Source: Papaver somniferum
Taxonomy: Eukaryota > Streptophyta > Magnoliopsida > Ranunculales > Papaveraceae
Assembly (NCBI RefSeq): GCF_003573695.1
Contig: NC_039361.1
Location: forward strand, 99,388,279-99,452,278
DNA length: 64,000 nucleotides
Direction: 5' to 3'
Shown: piece after piece, positions 56,508-64,000 of the stretch
How positions within the stretch are numbered: position 1 is the first letter of the stretch
Layout of the letters: each line of letters opens with the position of its first letter
Notes under the pieces: generated by a model
Databases searched by the model: none
The model's input: only the letters and a program-made list of their open reading frames with translations
What the model was told of the DNA's origin: nothing
Translations under genes and position numbers: made by a program

Positions 56508-56519
56508 TTTATATATATT
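56508..56519 (-). promoter_or_regulatory. TATA box of the unknown acidic protein gene
   Basis: TATATATAAATT on the - strand lies about 47 bases before the ATG at 56461, which would leave a very short leader. Confidence 0.5.
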
Positions 56520-57180
56520 TGTAAGGAAAACCCTAATTTTTTAGGTTTTCCATCATTATCTTAAATCACCTGTGGCTGGTGAACAATTTAGTTTTAACCA
56601 AAAAATACCACTCAAACACAATATAGTTGAAAACCTCCAGCCAATCGCTAACCATGCCCAAATTCTATTTTGGCTTTCGATATTTGTCAACACCATAATT
56701 ACATCTACGATTGGAAATAGCAATATATATTGGGATCATTTTTTGTCATCAAAAAATTAATATACTATGGTCATAACCCTAATTTTTAAATTTGCAATGG
56801 ACACATAAATAGAATGTTGATAAACTGGAATAAAACCATTTTTGGTTCTATTTTTGGAACTATAAATCTCACACAAACACGTGAAAATATCCATTTCTTG
56901 TTTGGATCATGAATTTTTAAAGAAGGCCTGTTGATTAAGGATGCAACAATTGGCCACTTTGTACATTAATTTTAATTCATTTTTTTATTTCTCTAGATAA
57001 ATATTGATTAGTTAATTAATTACTAATCAATACAAAAAGGGTTTATGGAACACCAAACGGTGTAATGGTTCGTACCCCTTCGTATTACGGGGTACATATT
57101 AACCGAATAGAATTTGAAACACCAAAAGACGTGAAAATTCCAACAGGTGTGTCGTTTGGGGACACATATTGCATCCATTG
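56520..57180. other. Shared upstream region between divergent genes
   Basis: This is AT-rich DNA between the divergently oriented 55964-56461 and 57291-57827 genes. Around 57040-57170 there are near-palindromic bits ('caccaaacggtgt', 'ccccttcgtattacgggg'). No gene seen. Confidence 0.4.
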
Positions 57181-57184
57181 GATG

Positions 57185-57193
57185 TATATATAA
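57185..57193 (+). promoter_or_regulatory. TATA box of the F-box gene
   Basis: The sequence tatatataa lies about 98 bases before the ATG at 57291, and an attgg (CCAAT-like) block lies about 10 bases upstream. Confidence 0.55.
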
Positions 57194-57290
57194 GCTTTAC
57201 TCGTATCTTCCAGTAACATTCAACAAAAACTAAATCCTACATTCTTCTACATTTAAAAAAAAATATATTTCACCAGTAATAGTAATAGAA

Positions 57291-57827
57291 ATGTTGTCGG
57301 AATTAACTAGCGAGATACTACAACGCCTCCAAACCGCAGAAAGCGTTTTCGCAAGCAAATGTGTTTGTAAAGAGTGGAATTCTGTCATTGCAGACAAAAT
57401 AATTGGACTCCTTTTAGGTTTCACTCAAAAAGTGAGAGAAGAAAAAGTTACGCAACTCTTCTACAGAGAACAAATTGAGGAGGAAGATTACTACACGATG
57501 ATGGAAGATTTCTATCAGATGTTATTTGGAAACAATGGTGCCTGGAATATTATCCAACCCTATGATGAAAACATGTCACACCCAATCGTTGGATCTTGTA
57601 ACGGTCTAGTATGTTTTTATGTTTCACACCACGGCATACAAGATCCTATTTATATTATGAATCCAACAACAGGTGAACACCTCCATCTGCCAAAAATACG
57701 CGATCCAACACCAACGCCACAAATTAGTTGGGATCCACGATACGTCGTAGGGGGTTTCGGCTACTGTGAACATACCGGTGAATACAAAGTAGTTCGAATT
57801 CAAGTGGGCGGTAAAGTTTCCAAGTAG
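57291..57827 (+). CDS. Short F-box protein with partial F-box-associated domain
   Basis: This is a 178-codon frame from ATG 57291. Residues 1-35 (MLSELTSEILQRLQTAESVF followed by KCVCKEWNSVI) form an F-box, the Skp1-binding motif of SCF ubiquitin ligases. Residues about 95-178 carry the start of the F-box-associated region (VGSCNGLVCFY, IMNPTTGEHLHLP, GGFGYCEHTGEYKVVRI). Typical members run to about 350-400 residues with a complete propeller-like domain, and this one stops at GGKVSK, so it is truncated or has an unseen intron (a GTAAAG follows GGCG near the end). The promoter looks intact. Substrate unknown. Confidence 0.8.
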   Translation: MLSELTSEILQRLQTAESVFASKCVCKEWNSVIADKIIGLLLGFTQKVREEKVTQLFYREQIEEEDYYTMMEDFYQMLFGNNGAWNIIQPYDENMSHPIVGSCNGLVCFYVSHHGIQDPIYIMNPTTGEHLHLPKIRDPTPTPQISWDPRYVVGGFGYCEHTGEYKVVRIQVGGKVSK

Positions 57828-60261
57828 CTTTACAAACAGACTAATTAAACATCCAAAAAAAACATAAGATACACTAATAACACAAAAAAAAACATATATA
57901 TATAACTAAACAAAATATGATGGATCAAGATGTGATTGAATACCATTCTTGCATAGCAGAACCATGAAAACAGAGGACTAGATCAGTTAGAATCCCCTTC
58001 TTCTTCAGTGCTGCTGTGGACAATCGTAACCACATCTTTTTATGGACAATCATCATCATCATCATCAACATGATAATGATGTATTTTCTTTATTCTTTTG
58101 GTTTGATTAACAGTAATTGCAAGTATATCAGTTTCTCATCCTTTTGTAGAGTGGTTAGCTTAACCATAAATGTCCATTTATGGCGCATGGTGCTAAACTT
58201 CTAGTCCCTTGGCAGACCACGCCTCTTCAGTCTCGAGATGCAATTTTTCAAAATACATCATTATTGTCCTCTCCATACCCGTATCATCTCTTAATTGCAC
58301 ATAACGTTATCTTTAAGAGTAAAACGAGGCAGTAACCTAATTTTGAAGGCCATAACTGTAGCATTATGGTTCACCAGGTTTCACAAGTTTGTCTCATGTA
58401 TCATACCATATCTCAAGTACCTCACCAAGTGACCAACAATTAATCAAAAAATGGTCAAACATAATAGGTCCCTGCACAATTGTGTATATTTATTTGATTT
58501 TAATTAGTTAACAGATGGGTTATAGCTTGAACCGCAGCATGGTTTGTCTCAGACATCATGCCATATCTCAATACCATGGTCCCTGACCAACAACTCAAAT
58601 GAGCCAAAAAAATCTACCAACACTATGTCAACAGCGCCTGAGACATAACTCATTATCATTTCATCTAATTCCATTCATTTGAGCCGCACAAAACTTCATC
58701 GACAATAACGAAAGAATCGATCAACTCTTCTGTGAAACATCTATTTAAGGATAGATTTAAGTTCAACCGATCTCTCATAGAAGTAATGACACTGATTCAT
58801 AATCTTGGAAATGAAAATCTGGGTTATCTTCATCTAAGATTCATTTGGGGGTTTCTTGGAGATTCATCTGCAGAAAACTTCATCAACAATAATGAATCAA
58901 TTGATTCTTATGTGAAATATCGATTCAGGCCTAGATTGAAGTTTAATTGATCTCTCATAGAAGTATTGATAGTGATTCATAATTTTGGAAATGCAAATCT
59001 TGGTCATCTTCATCTAAGGTATTTCTCATTCATTCATTTGGGGGTTTAATGATTTTACAAATTGGAGGTTACACACTACTGATTTTGAATGGTACAATTT
59101 CTGATGGTGATTATGAACATCTCTATCTTTCAGATTTTAGGTTTATTATGTTGTTGTGAATTGTATCCTGTTTTTAGAATGTTTTGGTGATTATGAACAT
59201 CTCTATCTTTCAGATTTTAGGTTTATTATGTTGACGTGAATCGTATCCTGTTTTTAGAATGTTTTAGTGATTATGAACATCTCAATTGCATGATTTATGC
59301 CTCCACAAAGTAGTTTTATATGTCAGTTGACATATGATCTTAAACTAAGACATAGTATTAGGTTGTAGAATGTCAGCATTGGTGAATAAAGCTTATATTT
59401 TGTTTTTAGAAGCAGCATCTCAGGAGTCTTTGTGATTTGTATTTCCTGTCAGATTGTAGAATTAAATTAGGTGTGCATAAGGCTCCACCAAGTAGTGTTC
59501 ATGTCAGTTATGTGAAACTCGAATGCACTCAACCAACGAAAGCCAATTTTTGTTAGTCATGTATTTGACAGAAGATATAAAGATCAAACACATATGGATG
59601 TTCGTAATTTGTCCCTTTGCCAGATTGTAGATTAAGACTAGGTGTGTATATGCATCTCCATCAAGTGATTAGACTGCATAGAGAAACACTAAAGTGACTT
59701 GTTTTCAGTATGCATTTGTTTTTAATACATTTAGTCTTGTACATGTTCCAGTTCTTTGATTGTAGTTTTAGTTTCTGGAATATATCCTACATCTCCAACA
59801 TTTTCAACACACAATCGTTGGACAATATAAATAAGCTGACTTCATAATATTGCATTTAAAAAAGTTACAACCGTTCTGTTCATTCAGTGTAGAGCAACAT
59901 TTAGCAGCAACACTATCATTTCATATCCACTTACATGTTCATAAACTAAAACATACCCATTTACAAGTATTTCACCATATTACCCACAAAAAATCCAAAT
60001 ACCAAAAAGAAAACGAAAAAAGAAAAATAACATAACAGTCTCCATTGCCAGAACCAAAAAAAAAACATATGATTCAGTGACTTACCATTTGCATTAGACC
60101 CCTCTCCATTTGAATTCTTCTCTGTACTTTGATGATAATATCTATTTCTTAACCATTTTTTAACATTATGTCATCATTTCCATTGGAGTACTTACCCAAA
60201 ATCCACCATCTCTATACAGAAGAATTCAAATGTCGATAAGGATTACTCATTGTCATACCCA
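57828..60261. other. Intergenic DNA with two tandem duplications
   Basis: I see no supportable gene. A ~185-bp unit (about 58687-58840, 'aacttcatcgacaataacga' onward) is repeated at about 58875-59020. An 80-bp unit beginning tggtgattatgaacatc occurs at 59105, 59185 and, in part, 59265. Short frames are not convincing. Confidence 0.5.
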
Positions 60262-60963
60262 TCACTCGGAATCATAATCATCATATTTATCTTCCTCCTC
60301 ATCAGACCCCTCTTCCTCCTCATCAGACCCCTCTTCCTCCTCATCAAACCCCTCTTCCTCCTCGTCTTCATCTGTATCGTCCGCTTCGGAATCCGTCTTT
60401 TGGGCCAACAATGCATCATTAATCCCAAATCTCTCATCTTCGCGAAATTCCTTAATTATCTCTTCTAGGACAGAAAAAGTATGTGTATCACTTCGATGGT
60501 CAACAAAACCAGTAGGCTCTTCATCTTCAGAAGCAGTTGCATCACTGTCATGCGGCCCATATTCTTTCTTCATTACTGCCATTTCAGCCAACCTCATCTT
60601 TTTACCCTGCACTTCCCAGAATTTTTCCTCCTCTTCTTCATCTATGAAAAAATCATGATGACGCTTCTTTTACAAAATCTGTACCGGTTTCTCTACCGGT
60701 TTTTCAACTGGTTTCTCTTCTGCTTTGTTTTCATTCATTGCAGCATGCATTTCTTCCCAGAGAGGATCGAGTTCAATATCATACAACAAGTCACTTACTC
60801 TCTTTTGTACTTTCTCTAGATCATCCTTGGTCATCTGCCCAATTATCTGCATAGTGGCTGATAACCTTTCTCGTCTTTCTTTCTCTTCTAACTCTTTCAA
60901 TAGTTGCTCTTCAGTCATGGGGGATTTACCCTTTCGTCTGTGTTAATCATCATCACCAGCCAT
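60262..60963 (-). pseudogene. Acidic coiled-coil protein gene with two in-frame TAA codons
   Basis: One - strand frame of 233 codons runs from ATG 60963 to a stop at 60262, interrupted by TAA at 60945-60943 (codon 7) and 60672-60670 (codon 98). Both could be C-to-T changes of CAA. Segments in order are a basic start (HRRKGKSPMTEEQLLKELEE), a charged helix (MTKDDLEKVQKRVSDLLYD), a three-fold EKPV repeat, an acidic stretch ending EEEEEKFWEVQGKK, SDTHTFSVLEEII, and a tail of three DEEEEGS units. A TATA-like tatttatag lies near 61095 on the - strand. From ATG 60918 an 82-residue product is possible. The family is unknown; composition suggests a nuclear protein. Confidence 0.55.
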
Positions 60964-62070
60964 TTTGATTGATTTGATTTAGAAAAATTCAGTAAACAGT
61001 AGTCTCCCTCTACAAATTTCTCTCTTAAATTATTTGCTCTCTGACTCTTTGGTTTCCCTGTTAATCCCCTAATAAACTACTCTATCAGGAATAAACTATA
61101 AATACTTGGAGGGTCACGCCTATTCCCAAGATAAAGACTTAATCGAACATGTTCCCTAGTCTAAATGGCATCTATTCTATCCCACCATGTCATAATGACG
61201 TGATAAACCTAGGTAAAATGGCATTTTGGTTAATTAAATTAGATTTAATAACTAGAGAAAAAAGAAGAAAAAAATAGTTATTTCCTTCTCTTACTTGCGC
61301 GGCAGAAAGACTGGAAGAGGCGAAATAGAGAAACCCTAGGTAAGGAAATAGAAAAAAAAAATTATATACTTCTCTTATCAGATTAAATTCGAACTTACTT
61401 GTTTAATTTCATAAATGGGGGATGGGTTGTTCTTAATGTGAAATCACTATCGCTAGGGTTTCAGGTATATACATTTCATAAAACTAAAATCGTTTTCTAC
61501 TCTATTCTGTAAACCTAGGGTTCTATCAATTTTAGGAGTTTTTTATGATCTTGGCTGGGATTCTATATCTTATCTGTGATGGAAATTGTGAAAGCACATC
61601 GATATTGTTAGGGTTTCTTTTATTTTGTTCAGGTCTTTCATTTTTTTATGATCATAAACCAATTTAGAGAGAGTTCATTTAGAGCATTCTCTGATAAATT
61701 TTAATAATAAGATTGTAATTTTGGGTTTGGGTTGACATGGATGATCACGTTTCCTTATGATTTCCTTATTGATTTTTGTTAGACAGTATTAATTGGTTGA
61801 AACAATTGATGTTTTGTGTGAATTTTGTGACGGAAATTGTGGAATTTGGTTTAGGTTGAGTTAATTTTTGTTACTAGTGGTTTTTTTTATGGATTTAGGA
61901 ATTAGCTTTTGTTTCTATAAGGAGTAAAAGTTTCATTGTAGATTAAGTCGGCATTGTTATAGAGCCGGAAAGGAGAATCTGTTGTTGTATTCTCTCGATT
62001 TTGTTTTTCTTCACTTCACAACGGTGTTCTATCATGCTAAGCAATTGGTTTAACAGGTAAGAAGGCGTAT
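60964..62070. other. Intergenic/leader region between divergent genes
   Basis: From about 61300 the + strand looks like a plant 5' leader (gaaaccctagg, then gtaagg, and ctagggtttcag|gtatat), perhaps with leader introns leading to the frame at 62071. No other gene seen. Confidence 0.4.
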
Positions 62071-62640
62071 TTGAAACTCGGTGTTCGACTAGCAACGCAC
62101 ATGCACTCCACTTGTAGCCTATTAGAGAACCTACTCATTCCCTACCTCCACACACAACAAACGTCATCGTTTGACTCCGCGGAAGATTTGGAAATCACCA
62201 AAGCATGGGCAGCCGAAAGTCGAGTTCTAAATCGCTCCTCGACCGAGACCTATTGGGAGAAGATACATAACAAATTTAGCCAAAATTATGGGAACCCGAA
62301 AAGAAGAAGTGTTCAACAAATCAAGGATAGGCACAACATCATCCTATATGCGGTAGCTGGGTTTTTTAAAATCAAACACCGGATATCGCACGCAAGCCAC
62401 CTTAGTTTGAACCCTCTACAACTTGTACGTATCTTTATGGTTTATTCGGCACAATACTTTTTTTTCAATTTATATGTAACCAAATAAGTTTGTGTGTTGT
62501 TTTTGTAGCACGAAGCCGTGAAAGCGCGCTACTTAGAGGAAAAGGGGGAAGCATTCACATTTGATGAAATCGTTTACTTCATAGTATTCATATTTTCGGA
62601 GTACCACCAGCTACGGAGTACCACCAGAACTCAATGGTGG
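62071..62640 (+). pseudogene. NAM-associated / trihelix-like gene fragment
   Basis: The frame contains SSFDSAEDLEITKAWAAESR, TYWEKIHNKF and RRSVQQIKDRHNII. This is the Myb/trihelix-like pattern of plant NAM-associated and PIF/Harbinger-accessory proteins (AED..I..AW...S....YW..I...F). An intron from gtacgt (62424) to ttgtag (62508) joins it to HEAVKARYLEEKGEAFTF, which matches the family's (A)..Y....GK.F.F block. The sequence is lost soon after, at a 12-base direct repeat (gagtaccaccag, about 62600 and 62617) where LINE sequence starts. It may bind DNA, but this copy looks truncated. Confidence 0.5.
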
Positions 62641-63480
62641 GTGAATCGAACTTCATACTCTTATTTGGCTTCCAGATAGGAAAGGTCAATTCTTTGTTAA
62701 GAGTGTGTATAATGTGTTGTCTAGTCCATCTAATACTTTTGTAGGTACTAATTCTGTTTTTCCACAGGTATGGAAAGCTTTGTGGATGTTAAATTATTTG
62801 TTTGGAAGTGTTAAAAGATATAGTCCCAACAAGAGATAAACGAGCTAGATATGGAAATGATATTGAATTGCATTGCAGTTTGTGTAATCATCCTGTGGAA
62901 TCCAGTAATCACCTATTCCTTGAATGTGGTTATGCTAGATTTATTTGGTTGGTTTTAAATATCAATGTTACCTTTGGTGCATGAATTACTAGACATGAGA
63001 TTAATAAATTGCTAATGGTTTCAATTTAAACTATTTTTTTAAGCATCAGTTTGGACTATTTGATGTTCAAAGATTTTTCAGAACATAACTCCAAATAGGA
63101 GAATGTCAATAGATGGCATTAATAAACTTGTGTCTCCTGGAACTAATCTTGTTTCTTCTACTAATGAGGTTGTGGAGGTGTTAAGATGGAGACCTCCTGA
63201 TAATGTTTATCTGAAAATAAATTTTGATGCTTCTTTAAGTCAGATTCATTACAAGGTGGAATAGGGCTAATAGTGAGGAATTGTGCAGGTAGCTGCATTC
63301 GGGTGCAAAGACAATGCTTCAATGAAGGAATGAAGATAGGAGTTGAATCTGAGGAGATGGAATGTAAGGCTATGTTGGCATCTGTTACTCTAGCACCCTC
63401 TAAGAACTTTAATCATTTATCTTTGAATCATATTGTGAGACTTTAATGAAATCCATCAATGGTCAAACCTATTATGTTAA
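62640..63480 (+). mobile_element. LINE (L1-type) 3' fragment: zf-RVT and RNase H-like domains
   Basis: Reading across several frames, the order is WLPDRKGQFFVKSVYNVL, then VPTRDKRARYGND, CSLCNHPVESSNHLFLEC (the zinc-binding end of plant LINE reverse transcriptase), then YLKINFDASL and GGIGLIVRNCAG with ESEEMECKAMLA, an RVT_3-type RNase H. Frameshifts occur near 62800 and 63240 and stops are present. The endonuclease and RT core are absent, the usual 5' truncation of LINEs. No poly(A) tail is obvious. Confidence 0.75.
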
Positions 63481-64000
63481 TTGGATGAATCAAGCTTTGG
63501 TTTTAGATATTAGTTCAATTGGACAGAACACACACATATGTTTTAGTTCACTTAATTCTAATTGATAGTATCTTCTAGTTCTTACGATTTTATTTTTCAA
63601 CTGCACCAACACGTACTCCACTTTTTACAAAGTTAGTTTTTTACTTTAGTACTGTTATAACAACTGCAGCAACACGTACTCCGTTTTTTAGCTATCATTT
63701 TGATTTATTTTCTAAATTCGGGTACGAACAAAAAAAATCTTCAGGATGGAATGAATATTAGTTGCATCGCATCTAACTCCGGTCTTTTAGAGCCGTCAAA
63801 GCAGAAAATTATGCAGCAGGATAACAAGATTTGATTGAGAAAATTCTTAACATAGAACGTGTAGCATGCAAATTGAAGGATCTTTACCTTCCTATTTTTC
63901 CAAATTATTTATGATATACACTTAAATATTTTGCCGAATTATTTATTAGTAAAAATATTGCCAAATCCATTTACCCTCTGTGTTCATATCTCTCGACTTA
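63481..64000. other. AT-rich DNA, no gene seen
   Basis: A short direct repeat (gcaccaacacgtactcc at 63603 and gcagcaacacgtactccg at 63666) is visible. Nothing else is supported. Confidence 0.4.

Noticed and set aside
1..64000. tRNA or rRNA genes
   Set aside because: The tRNA-complementary primer sites are 12-20 bases only; no cloverleaf-length tRNA or rRNA sequence was recognised on either strand.

Overview
This is plant nuclear DNA, almost certainly from an angiosperm and probably a eudicot. It is AT-rich, has spliced reading frames and TATA-box promoters, carries an F-box gene, and is dominated by plant lineages of LTR retrotransposons (Sirevirus-type Copia, Tat-clade Ty3/gypsy). I do not call a species. 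I see no rRNA, tRNA or CRISPR array. Prokaryotic features such as ribosome binding sites do not apply.

Positions 1-41.4 kb are a nest of transposable elements. The oldest recognisable layer is Copia element B (+ strand, about 36.5-41.4 kb). Copia element A (- strand) inserted into B's 5' LTR, with its outer end at 36508. A was then hit three times: by a Tat-clade Ty3/gypsy element (- strand, 2554-14868) in its 3' LTR, by a short non-autonomous LTR element G1 (18870-23436, TSD AGTTT) inside its gag gene, and by a related element G2 (25364-35504) in its 5' LTR. A 4.3-kb hAT DNA transposon (26573-30878) later landed in G2's primer-binding site. Positions 1-2553 are a truncated fourth Copia relative, D. 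A second, undisrupted Copia element C (44640-54078, perfect TSD CTAAC) lies about 590 bp upstream of a decayed Transposase_24/DUF8039 (En/Spm-type) gene (41.5-44.05 kb, - strand).

A, B, C and D share one LTR family (about 2.8 kb, iMet-tRNA primer site, several polypurine tracts) but have different interiors. A carries only a Sirevirus-like gag. B and C carry no gag or pol; they have two unfamiliar reading frames, of which the small downstream one (ORF-b) is intact in both. G1 and G2 also lack pol and share an unrecognised protein family. No intact pol gene is visible here, so all the LTR elements look dependent on autonomous relatives elsewhere. The Tat element has PR, RT, two RNase H domains and INT, all broken. 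It also carries antisense genes between INT and its 3' LTR, one of them apparently spliced.

Positions 54-64 kb look like low-copy, gene-bearing DNA: a small unknown acidic protein gene (55964-56461, -), a short F-box gene (57291-57827, +), an acidic coiled-coil protein gene broken by two stops (60262-60963, -), a NAM-associated/trihelix-like gene fragment (from 62071, +) and the 3' end of a LINE (62.64-63.48 kb, +).

All calls come from reading the sequence by eye. LTR divergences, domain hits and splice sites were not computed.
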